Shown here in pieces: positions 50,025 to 60,921 of a stretch of 64,000 nt of DNA (within the stretch, counting starts at the first letter, position 1; each line of letters begins with the position of its first letter). Made by a program: the position numbers and the translations under genes. The notes under the pieces were generated by a model. It was not told the origin of the DNA. It did no database searches and worked only from the letters and a program-made list of their open reading frames with translations. The DNA is from Amblyornis subalaris (Eukaryota; Chordata; Aves; Passeriformes; Ptilonorhynchidae): the NCBI GenBank assembly GCA_018881555.1, contig JACAXG010000054.1, positions 682,001 through 746,000 on the forward strand. The letters are read 5' to 3'.

Positions 50025-53000
50025 AATTCCAGTGCACAGAACTAGGAGTACCTCAGAGATACTGTAAAGCAAAAATAAAAACAGTGACTGCAAACAGACT
50101 ATCCTGAAATGACATTCAATTCAGTTTGATGTCTGATTGCAAATTTGTAAAAACAATCTTCGATCATTCACGGGTACTACCTATAAAACATTAATTCAGA
50201 ACATATACTTGTTTCTAACTCCATCTGGAAAGGGAAAGACAGAGAGAGTGACTAGGGGTCACCAAAAATGGGGAGCGGAAAAGGGCAGCATAGGAAACTC
50301 CAGTCTTCACTTTCTCCCACCCTGATTACTGTGATAATGTAACATTGCATTTAAGTGTTAACGACCTCACACGTACAAGATCTGACCTGCCCTGGAGGAT
50401 GAAGTTTCATGCTTCAGCGAGGTCAGTCCAGTGGTGAGCTGCCATCCAAGAGGGGAAGCTTTGCTTCTTCCTCTCAATGTCAGCCATGTGCTCCTGCCAG
50501 CCCTAGAGTTTGCCTGTGCCCATGGGGAGTCAACCCAAGGTGCTGACCCATCAGAAATCCNTGGCTGCCCAACAGCTCACTGCCCACCCACCTGCCCAAA
50601 CCAGCCCAACGTGGGCTCAGGCAAGTGGCTGCAGAGGACAGGTAGCAGGAGCAGCCCCTGGGACATTAAACCACAGCCAGGACAGTGGGAAACCCTTCCT
50701 CAAACCCCAACCCACCTGTGCACTAGCTTCCAGCTTTGGCAGCACTGGAGAATCCAGGCCAAGGTAAAGAAAAGCCAACCTCTCAAAGTTGAGAGGTGCG
50801 TCAGACACTGATGCTGACAGCTTCAGCGAGGACCATCAGAGAGCCAGCAGGGCCTTGAAGGAAGTGCAAGGGGAGGAAAGGAGAATGTCCAAACCACTCT
50901 ATGTAAAGAAGAGAACCCCACCTTGGTTGCAGCCTCCTGGCTGGCCCTCACCAACAGTGCCTGTCAAAAAGGGAGATCACCCCAGAAGGTGATTTAGCTC
51001 TATGTTGATTTGCTTATTAGGCCCATTGAAAACCAAATATGTCTGATGTTTCATAAATGCCCATTTGTGATATTTTTCAAAACTTTTGTCCATTTTTTTC
51101 ACTTTGTGCCAAACTACGCAGCTTAAATCATGAGTAGTTTCCTCTAAAAGCAGTGGTTTCTTTTCCCCTTGCAAGTTTTTTTCATATTGCTCAACAATCA
51201 AGGAAACAAAGCAAGGATCAAAATCAAAAAGTATTCTTAAAAATCCAATTTATTGAAAAAAGTACAATTACCAAGTCACATTGCTTCATCTTTTATAGTT
51301 TTTAAACAACACAGAAAAAAAAAAAAGAAATATTGTAGAGACTCTTCAGGGATTTCTCCTCAAATGACAGTTTTGCCTGTTATTTATACCCAAATTCCTC
51401 TCTTCCTGGACTTCCTCAAACCACCAGCTCTATCTCTTATCTCTGGAATATGTTAATCTAGGAAAAAAGCATTATCTTGCCAACTTGGCATAAGAAGAGG
51501 GGGATTTCTCTCCTTGCTCATATGCGAATGCCTACTGAAATGAAAGTTTTTGGGTTGCTCCAGTTTACGCAGTGATAAATTTGACTCTTCTCTTACTGAC
51601 ATCTCCTTTTCCTCTGAAAAGTTCAAAAGTTCAGTTAGCAACAATCTGATGTCTTAGTTTGTTGCACAAGCCTCCAGGTTATTTAATCAAGAAATTAGAT
51701 TTCTACAATGCATGGTAGTGCACTCACTGCATTCAGTATATGAACTGTTGCTAATAAGCTTAAACAAAAATGCCAACATACAATTATTTACTATATTAAT
51801 TAATGAAGGCATATATAAGCAGCCTATCTGTAAGAAGTTAGATGCAATCTCTAACAGACTTCCTGCTGCTGCGCTTCCAGTTTTTCGGTGCAACTGTGGC
51901 CATTCTTAATTAAATAAATAATTTACCCTGGAAGATTTCATTGAGTGCCAGACACAAGCACCAGGGCTGGGTGAAAATAAATCACTGCCGGCAGCATGCC
52001 AGTACTCATTCCTAGAATCTATGGAAAACGGCTACTTCCCTAAAGCAAAAATTTTGCATAACCATTCTGCACAGTTTAATTGATCTCTGCCACAGCCTGA
52101 TAGTAAACCCTCCTCCATTTCTATGTATTTTAAGACAGTTCTCCATGTTCTTTTTATTTCCCTCTCCCTATATTTGGCTGGCTTCTTGCATCAGTTATGC
52201 GGCTTCTTGTACAGAATGATCTTTTTTAAAATTTATTTATTTAAGATTAAAGTATTCCTCAATACCACCTCTTGTTATGATCCCGACCCAAATCCATCCC
52301 TTAAAGTCAGCATGTTACTGCTCTGAGTCTACAATCGTCCCCTGCTTTGATTTCCACCACACTCTGTCGAACTCAAGTTAGTTCCTTTGCTAGCAACATC
52401 CTCTTACCAGTACACATAAACTTTGCTTTTAATGTTTAACATTCACTGCACTACACAGCTATTTAGGCATTTTCATAACTGCAGAAAAAAGGAGGAAAAT
52501 TCCCACATTGTGCTGTGATGTCAATCTGTTTTAAAATCTATTGCAAGATACCACAATAAATATTATGGTGTGACTTCAATAACTGACAGCAGTGTAAACA
52601 TCAGCAAGTTTTCATGGATAATTACAGGCATCTCAATTATCTGGACACTGTCTCAGCAAAAGGGCAGCCTGACTTACTGTATGGTCAGTGACTTTCTATG
52701 CNTTGGTGATTTTAGAAAACCTAAACAGGAAAAAGAAAGTCATTGGGTGCTCCTTCACAAAAAATTTTTCCTTACATTTTTGTGTTGAAAAGGAAAGATG
52801 TGAATTGATTGTCCCCGTTCAGAAGAGCTCAGGCAGTTTGGGGGTCCATGCTCACCACAGCCTGCCCCACGCACCAGATCCAAAAGGTGACCTCCCAGTC
52901 TCCCTGCCAGGTCAGGTTTCAGTTGCTATTCCCCAGTCTTTCAAAGAATTTGGTTTTTTTCTTGCAAAGTTTGGCAGTCAGCATATAACACTTCTAATGT

Positions 53001-54520
53001 AAAAAACACGCTGGGGTTTCAAGGAAAAGCCAACCACCTTGATGGGGCTGCTCCACTGAGGAAACAGCAAAGGAAACACATTCTTCTCTGCATACAATTT
53101 ACCCTAAGGCACATAACCTCCCAAGTGCCACCAGTGTTCCACAGCTCCCAAAACTCTGCTTGGCCACCTACCCACTTTTTGGCCAACTGGCTGACCCAGA
53201 AAAGCAGCAGAGAGGCGGCAGCCACCGCAGGGAGGAAGAGGCGAGCACGGCTTGTAAAGCAGCACCGCCTGGGAAGGAGCCGCTCGCTGGGCACAAAGAG
53301 CGCCGGCTACANCTTGCCCTGGAATGAGCGATGCAATGGGGGTCAGACCACAGAGGTCACNAGAAGAAAGGACAGGGAACAAAGAGCACACCAAGGGAAA
53401 GAGCTTTCTACTTCTACTGCAGTTAACTCCCCTAAATTTCATCTCTCCTCCTGGTTCCCAAGTTTCCAAAAATAACCTATACAAAGGCAAAAACTGCAGA
53501 GGCAGGGAGCCTTAAAAGAGCTGCAGTTGGAAAATACATAAAGGTGGAGAGGGAATTTATTAAAAAAAAACCCCAAGAAAAAAAGACACGTTCTTTTTGG
53601 AAAAGAACGGTGACATCTTTTAGCATGGTGCCGTATCAGCAGAGATGTAGGTCAATAGCTGGAACCAGCATCTGTGGGGTCTCAGGACCTGGGGGCTGGT
53701 GTGGGCAGCCACAGCAGCAGAACAGCCAGAGGGGCTGGGGAGGTATTCAGCCTCTCCCCAGGAGGCTGGAGAAGGCTTGGATAGGTCTTGGTCCCTCCTG
53801 CCCTCACACGCCACAGCTCAGGAAATGGTTCCTCTTTAGGCAGCCACACATTTCATAGGTCTGGTATCAGAAGATGCTTGACATTTTCCCTTAAAAGTAA
53901 AGGCACTTTAATGTGGAAGACATCTCTTAATGACTAAGAGAATCAACAGCAAATATTTGCACCCAAAGAATTCAGTTCCTCCCACATCAAAGCAACCTCC
54001 TAGAAAACTGATTATAAACAAATTAACAAACAACTACTGTGCCTATAAAAGATAATTGTTTTGCTGCTGGCAAAGAATTAAAGACTTACAGGGCCTAAAA
54101 CAAACACTGAGGGTTAAATTTGATTCCTAGTTGCTGGACTGGACACCAAGGTGAGAGAAGGAAAAAAACATCCTCCTGTCATGCAGAAATGGCTGTCCTG
54201 TTCACATGGCATCTGTGGGAAGGGTAATTTTCCTCTAACGACTGAGAAGTAAATTCAGGTACAGGTTGAGAGATTTGGGGTTACGCAAACATCAGCTGTC
54301 ATAATTTCCACATCAAACTGGCTTTGATTTCAGGTGTATTACTGCACTCCAAAGCCACATGCAATTTTTTGCTTCTGCTTTTCAGCCTTGATGAAAATAA
54401 GCATGTATCAGCACATCTCTGCATCTCTACAGCAAGATAGATACAGGAACGTCCCTCCCAAAAGCAGCAACACTGTGCTCACTTGTGTCAAAAGGTCTGT
54501 TTTCACAGACAACTCCTTCT
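50025..54520. other. unique noncoding DNA
   Basis: No gene or interspersed repeat was recognised. AT-rich patches with TTAATTAA-type motifs lie at 51795-51925. Frames such as 53104-53490 minus and 53544-53858 plus lie in GC-richer patches and show no domain. Confidence 0.45.
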
Positions 54521-54568
54521 TGTTTTCACCACTTGCTGTTTTTACCACCTCCTGTTTTCACCACTTGC
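54521..54568 (+). repeat. 16-bp tandem repeat, 3 copies
   Basis: Units 54521-54536 and 54553-54568 are identical (tgttttcaccacttgc), and the middle unit 54537-54552 (tgtttttaccacctcc) differs at three positions. The array is pyrimidine-rich and ends nine bases before the AG that could serve as the acceptor of the 24-base segment at 54578. Confidence 0.9.
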
Positions 54569-54577
54569 TTTCCCTAG

Positions 54578-54601
54578 AGTAGGAAAAATTAAGGTCTCCA
54601 G
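54578..54601 (+). other. candidate 24-nt microexon
   Basis: The segment follows a pyrimidine-rich tract ending tttccctag and precedes a strong GTAAGC donor (TCCAG before GTAAGC). At 24 bases it is a multiple of three. One frame has a stop; another reads VGKIKVS. A TGC triplet lies about 10 bases before the acceptor AG, the arrangement preferred by neural microexons that depend on SRRM4. No host gene was identified, so this may be a chance pairing of splice motifs. Confidence 0.22.
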
Positions 54602-56297
54602 GTAAGCTCATGTCCCCATGCTTTTACTATGAAATACTGCCACATACTGCAGAGTACCTCAGAGACGAGTGCCCAGAGAACCACTCCCGTTCTTGTACAA
54701 CAAACCCACTGTTTTGAATGCACATTTCTCCACCTCTGCCGACATTTATCTTCTCACCGCGTTTCAGTAATGACATTCTAAAAAGCCTGGAGAAAACTGG
54801 TACCTGGCGCTGAGGAGGGAACCCAGACTGATGCCCGAAGCTCAGCCCTTGGATGCTGCATGGCCACTGTGGCGGTGAGCCAGGGCACGAGCCTCAGCCT
54901 AGCAGCAACATACACAAGGCAAGTGAGAAGTCCTGCTGGGAAAAGGGCCACGGAGAACACATATTGGTACCACTGCCCACAAAACAACCTGTTTCAGAGA
55001 AAGGATGTTTCTTGTTTTCTCACCTTCTCACCTTCATGGTTCTGGAGGCAAGTTTAAAAATATAACGCAAATACAGCCTAAGTGTTTAGGAAGCAGACAT
55101 GGCAGGAATTATTTGGAGGTTTGGAGCTTCAGACAGGGTCTAAATCTCATAATTTCTGATCTCGTTCTTCTCTTTTGTGCTTAAGTAACCATTTTCAAAT
55201 GATACAGCTAGTGACTGCCAATGACTTGTTCCACAGCAATCTCCTTCAGCCTCCTATCATGATGGAAGTCACCACAATCTGAGAAAACATCCCCTGGCAA
55301 GCGTTGGCACTAAGTGGGCCAAGCCATGCCTCCTTCAGAAAAGCAGCAAAGCTGTTGAGAGAGCAGCATTTTTAGGAGCGAAGTTTAGGAGAGTGGGAAG
55401 AAGACAGCTTCACACAGCCTTAGCTGCTTTTCCCAGCAGAGCAGAGATTGAGAAGGAAAAACACCACAAGCCTCTCATCTTCTCTGGCTTGCCACAAAAC
55501 AGGGGTGTATTTTTCAGCAGGATCCTGTGAGTCTGACACTGAACTTAGCTCAAGTGACATGAAATGTTAATGTTTAGGAACAAGGTAGGTGGAGAGGAGG
55601 AGGAGGAAAGAAGACATTCATTATTTGATGCAGAATTCATTCAAAAGCTTCCTTTCACAGCCAGAACTAAAATTCCATTCAGCTCTTTATTTCTGGTAGC
55701 CTAGATAGCTTGAACAACTGGAAGAGGGATCTAGAGGGAGCCCTTATCCCTGCCTGCATGGCAACAGCCCTTCCCCAGATACCTTCAGAGAGCAGCAGGC
55801 ACATTTTTATGACTGTCAATCTTCAGATGTAGGATGAGCAATTTTCCTTGGGGATATTCATACTGGCTTTAGGCTTCCAGACATGGTGCACAGAAGAGAT
55901 CTACCACCAACCACCCCTTCTGATGCCTGCAGCAGCCTCCCAACATGGCCCTTACTTCTCCTCACCAGCCCCCAAAACCTCCACATCAAGAAGGTCACAA
56001 GCTTTTGATGCTACAAACTTAGCAGCTACTTTTTAAAATAAGCTTGACCGGGGTATGAAACTCATGTATTTTATGTATTTTTTCCTCTTCATGTCAATCT
56101 GAATTCTCCTCCCTCCAATATCTTGTCCCACTTTGCGTATTTTAGTTTTCTTGCTCTGTTTTTGTTTTGGTTTGGTTTTGTCTACATTATGTCTGAAAAA
56201 CAGCTTTTCCCTCACAGGCACCAGAGCAACATCTCTTTCCTGTGCTGTGCTCTTCCCAGCCCCCTGTTGTTTCTCTGATCACCCTTCTGCCTTTGCT

Positions 56298-56388
56298 CTG
56301 TTTCCTCACTCTTCCCATCCTTGATTTCTCTCCTCCTTTTCTTCTTTCTTTGATTTTCCTCTTGGTGCTTTCTCTTCATCCTTCCTGT
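56298..56388 (+). repeat. polypyrimidine tract (low complexity)
   Basis: About 90 bases of mainly C and T, with scattered G and A (ctcactcttcccatcc, tctcctccttttcttctttc). It is a potential triplex-forming tract with no clear acceptor use. Confidence 0.55.
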
Positions 56389-57000
56389 CAAGCTGAATGA
56401 GGTGCTCCCCTGGNGAGGTGCTGACAAATAGCAGCTGGCCTGTTCGCAGAGTTGTATCAGATAGGGACACCTACAAAGGAATCCTTCACCTCACTACATC
56501 GTTGGCTGGAGTGATTCCTCCTCTTGACTTAGGGTTGCATACACAGTTCCTTTGTTAAAAGTCAGGAAAATGAAGGTGCCACATAATTTGGTAAGCAGGT
56601 GTTAGTATTTAATGAGCTACATCTGCTTTCTTGTTTTGGGGGGCTGTACAGAAATTAGAAGCCACTACAAGAACAACAACAGCAAAACTGGGAGAATGGC
56701 AAGTGCAGCATTAGCAAGGGACCTAGGCTTACCAGTGCTGCTCTCTCTAAGAAAGAAAACATTTAAAAATGACACCTTACTTCACAGCTCTACTGCCTAG
56801 AGGGTGAAATCCACTCCTTTGTGGAATGCCAAGACAGGGTCATTTCAATGCTATTTATTCCCTTAAAAAAGATTTACCCACATTGCACTGGTCTCCTGAA
56901 CAGGGTGAAATTTCTCCCAAGTAGAATCTCAAAGACAGGGTTCCCACTGCAATGGAAGCAAGGCTTGTTTTTAAGAAAAAATATATTCCTGCAGCTATTT

Positions 57001-57046
57001 AACAACAAACAAACAAAAACTCCAAACTAAAACAAACAAAAAAAAG
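57001..57046 (+). repeat. (AAAC)n-type simple repeat
   Basis: AACAAC, AAACAAAC and AAAACAAACAAAAAAAA runs with a short interruption. Ordinary low-complexity DNA. Confidence 0.7.
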
Positions 57047-57109
57047 GAGGAAAATACTATAAATTAAGACAGAGATGAATTTTATTCCTCCTCTCCTCTT
57101 GCACAGAGA

Positions 57110-57189
57110 GAGGAATATAGCTGCAGTCGGAAGTTGGTCATCCACTCTCCTCTTGCACAGCGGCTTCCAACTGCAGAGCTATATTCTTC
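57110..57189 (+). repeat. imperfect inverted repeat, hairpin of about 24 bp
   Basis: The left arm 57113-57133 (gaatatagctgcagtcggaag) pairs with the right arm 57164-57186 (cttccaactgcagagctatattc) over 20 of 21 positions, with a 2-base bulge in the right arm. Three more pairs, one of them G-U, extend it outward. The loop is about 30 bases and holds the second copy of a 16-base direct repeat (ctctcctcttgcacag at 57091-57106 and 57145-57160). The size resembles a microRNA precursor. A template-switch rearrangement is another explanation. Confidence 0.75.
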
Positions 57190-57822
57190 CCCCAGTTAAA
57201 AAGAGAAATTTTGCTGAAATCTATAGTCTAGATCCCCTGATATGTTCTGGCTGCTTTGCCTGTTTTAGCAATACCGAGCAGCTGTAAATCCAGTTTAACT
57301 TGCCATTTCTGTCAGCTTTACCATGCCAGATTAGCACTGCTGTTAGCCTCAGAAATACCAACATCTGGAGGTTCCCCTACCGCCCACTCTGACTTTAAAC
57401 CTTGCAAATCTGCAATTCATCCAGCCATCAGCACAGCTGGCAGGATCAGCCTGAGGTAGTTCTTCACCCTGAGCAAAATACATTTGTCACAATCCCCCAT
57501 CCTACATTCCCGCAGTCAACTAAGCAGATCAAACAAAATTTACGTAATGATCAGCTCTTGGTTATTCCCTGGTCGATCGCCCAGTTGCTCTGGAGGGTGA
57601 CTCCTGACCCTACTTGGGAGCAGGTGCCTTTCTAGTGCAGGTCTGTGAATCCAAGTTGGCTGGCAAAACAAAATACACTGTTTCCTTGTACTTTTATATT
57701 TCTTTGGATGTCAGGAAACAGAGCTAAGTCTTGTTTCCTGCTCCTCAGCCAAGGGAGGTAAGGGAAACTGGAAGTAGATGTAGAGAAAGGCAGAAAGAGG
57801 GCAGATCAAAAAGATCAAGGAA

Positions 57823-57850
57823 AATAATAATAATAATAACAATAATAAAA
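57823..57850 (+). repeat. (AAT)n microsatellite
   Basis: About nine AAT units, interrupted by one AAC, followed by a run of AAC- and ACC-rich bases to about 57890. Confidence 0.85.
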
Positions 57851-58118
57851 CCACCAAACAAACAAAAACCAACCAACCACCCACTGCTTCACTCTGCTTT
57901 GTAAAGCAGTACATCTTGGAAACAATATGNCCCTCCACCCCCATCCCAAGTCTTTCTCTCTAGGGATATACAACCGTCTCAGGAATTAATATTATTTTCT
58001 TGCAATATTCAAGTGCTGCTGCACTTACAGTCTTATTAAAAAACCTCAACAAAACAGCCTCTTCATTTGCTTTTTGCCTGAGAAAAACATATGTAAAAAA
58101 GAATCAGAGGGAATTGGG

Positions 58119-58138
58119 GGTGGGGGGGAGCAGGTATA
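58119..58138 (+). other. potential G-quadruplex
   Basis: Three G-runs of 3, 5 and 7 bases are separated by AATT and a single T. The 7-base run can supply two tracts, so four tracts of GGG with short loops are available. No gene context is known. Confidence 0.5.
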
Positions 58139-59101
58139 TTCACGTCAGCTTTGATTTTCTAAGAACAAAGGCTTTACTTTATATAGAAATAAGTTAACAG
58201 GAAGAATTTTGGTGCATTTCATTTTTGCCCAGCTCACTCCCAACCCCTCACTCTGAGTGCTTTAATACACACACCTTCAGCACAATCGGGCTCTTCGTGT
58301 TGCCATGGAACTGAAACCTTTGCAGTTCGGATGGTGATGTACGCCAGGAAGCATACTGTTCTTACACTTCCTATAACAGAAGCAGAATCGCTGCATAGCA
58401 TTAACTCCCTTAGTATTTAAGGCATTCAATGCCTTTCTTGCCTGCTCGTCTTCACACAGTTTGCTTTTTCTATCTTGCCACATGCAAATGAAGCACATTT
58501 GACACAGCTATTCTCGTCTTCATGAACTCAATAGCTCACATGCTGAGCACATTATAGAAGGTCCACAAGACTATGGTCTTTCCCTTTTTAATAAGAGGCT
58601 GTTTTCAAGCATGCAGCATCTGAGACAAGGGCTGCAGAAAGCATACGTATATGAAATATATGTGGATACAGAAAAGTATTCTATTTCAAGGTAGCATTTA
58701 AGCAGATTTTTGAAACCTAGTTAACATATTTATTGCTAACGCTCTTGACACTCCATATGAGTACTCTTTTTTACCCATTTGTCTGGACAACCAAATTACA
58801 CTATAAAGATCCTGCAGCAAGCACCAAATCTTTCAACACCTTCCTTTCATAACCTAGGCTGGTGGGATGTCAGTGGTGAGCACAGCTTTGGCCACTTCAG
58901 TTACAGAGGAAAAAAAAAGTCAGTACAATTCCGTGTCATCCTAAAGATTCTGCCTGCAGTGATTATCTTCAGCAGATCTGAGCCTTTTGCCAAAGCTTCT
59001 GAAAATGCCTGTACACGAATTGCAAATACATAGANTTTTACGTTCAAAGTGAAAGAGGAGTACAAAAATACCCAAGTTCATTATAAAAAAGATTACCATA
59101 G

Positions 59102-59117
59102 TAAATAAATAAATAAA
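59102..59117 (+). repeat. (AAAT)n microsatellite
   Basis: About four AAAT units, continuing into AAAG units to about 59126. On the - strand the TTTATT repeats also look like poly(A) signals, but nothing upstream supports a gene. Confidence 0.75.
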
Positions 59118-60748
59118 GAAAGAAACAAATAGCCATTCGTGTACATAAACATTGGATCTCTACCTGCAGAAACAACTGGAAGCCAGTCCATGGTCTGAAG
59201 CCAGCTTGAGGCTTTTTTTGTCCCAAGTTAAATATTTGCATAGTATTAAGCTTAAAATTAAAGCATTTGCTGAAGAAACTTGCTGACTTGTGTATATGGA
59301 AAAACAAGAGGGAACTTACTGTCCCTGCACACTGGGGCAGATTCTTGGGATGCCTTCTCCTTCCCATGAATTCCTGGACAGCAGAGAGACAGACAGACTA
59401 CCGACCAGGGAATTCCCCTCTCGGTTTCCGGAGGATTTTGTGCACAGGCTGGACAGAGAGCCAATAACCCAGGTAGTGATTTTATGAAGGCAGCATTTGT
59501 TGCTTTAGTGCCTACCCCTCGACCACCTGGTAACACTCCTTCCTTTTAGCGTTGTCCCCAGCTCAGAAAAGCCCCATTCACCCAGCACCTCCACCCATGC
59601 AGGTCTGCCTGGTCCCTGTGCCACTCCTGGCCCCTTGTTCCTGGCGGCTGGGCCAGCATGCCGGCCACTGGCAGGCTCCGGCCACTCACTGCCCCGGGGA
59701 CGTGGGCTGGNGGCTGCTCACAGAGGGGCCTTCTGAGCCAGGGTTGGCCCCTGGCACCCACTTGCCAAAATAAGACACTGCTGTCTCTGTGTCTGTCTGT
59801 CTGGGCCACAGCAAAGCAGCTGGTCCCCTGTCCCCAGGTGCTACTGGCTGCACATGAGACCCTGTGAGTGCCTGTGCTTTCAGGTTCCCTCTTCTGCCCT
59901 CCACCAAGGGAAGAGTTGTGCTGGCAGCATAAGCTCCCTCTCTTCCCTCCATTGTCAGCAAGCGTCTGACAGTCGCACGTCCCCATCACTGAGTCCATTA
60001 CCTCGAGTTTGCATAAGGCTCTTGCCATCAGCTTTCTAGTTACAGGAAAATGTATATTGTGCTGTGATGAAAGGCCAATGCAATGTCAAGAGCATTAAAA
60101 GGACTCCAGGGACTGATTAGAGTCAAAAAGGAAAGGATTTATGATGGTTAATAAAGTTAAATCTGCCAGAGTCCTGCTTATTCTTTCCAACTGCAGGTAA
60201 CCAGATCTTAAAGGAAAAATTATTAAGGTGTTGTAAGTTATTACCATCCCCTCTGAAAGAAAACCTGTGTTTTGCTGTGGAGCACCTGGCCAGGAGACTC
60301 AGGCTCACTGTGGCACCTACACTGACCGCAAGGAAGAGAGGAAAAGGAGACACATCCCCTGCCCGGTGCCTTGGATGGGCAGCAACGATCCCAGTACCAA
60401 CCATGTATGTCACCTGAACAGTCCCCAGTGGGTCCCCCTGGCACCTGCGACTCCAGTCAGCAGCTGGGACAGGGCTAAACTTCCATGCACCATGGAGCAC
60501 TACACCACACCTCACTGACAGGCATGGACAGACAGGGAAGAAAAGCTTCCCCTTCTGGTGGCACTGCACACCCACAAGGGAAAGGGACAAAGCAAAGAAG
60601 GAAGCCCTTGCTTCTCACTCCTAGTCTGGTGCCACTTATGCACCTTCTGCTGAAGAATGCAATCTAACTGGGTACCATAGGACTGCTCTGAAACCTGATT
60701 TAAATGCTTTATAATCTAACATGCCCAAAAGTTAACATAATTTTACAA

Positions 60749-60921
60749 GACATTGGAACTGGTTGCCTAGAGCAGCTGTGGCTGCCCTGTCCCTGGAAGG
60801 CCAGGTTGGATGGCACTCTACGCAACCTGGTCTAGCAGAAAGTGTCCCTGCCCATGGCAGGGGGGTTGCAACTAGATGATCTTTAAAGGTCCCTTCCAAC
60901 CCAGGCCATTCTATGATTCTA
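60749..60921 (+). mobile_element. CR1 LINE 3' fragment
   Basis: The segment reads 'cattggaactggttgcctagagcagctgtgg', 'ccctgtccctggaaggccaggttggatgg', 'aacctggtctagcagaaagtgtccctgcccatggcaggggggttg', then 'ctagatgatctttaaaggtcccttccaaccc' and 'ccattctatgattct'. This is nearly canonical for the CR1 3' end and less diverged than the copies at 25325 and 44042, so it is a younger insertion. It is 5'-truncated to about 170 bases and noncoding. Confidence 0.96.

Larger units (their letters stand above)
54602..60748. other. mostly unique noncoding DNA with simple repeats
   Basis: No gene is named here. Simple repeats, a G-rich run and a hairpin are listed separately. Minus-strand frames 59546-60028 and 60123-60590 are open for about 155-160 codons in GC-richer DNA but have no recognisable motif. 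An ATGCAAAT octamer lies near 58483. Confidence 0.4.

Noticed and set aside
59546..60590. Two minus-strand ORFs of 160 and 155 codons
   Set aside because: Both sit in GC-richer DNA, lack domains, and overlap comparable frames on the + strand.
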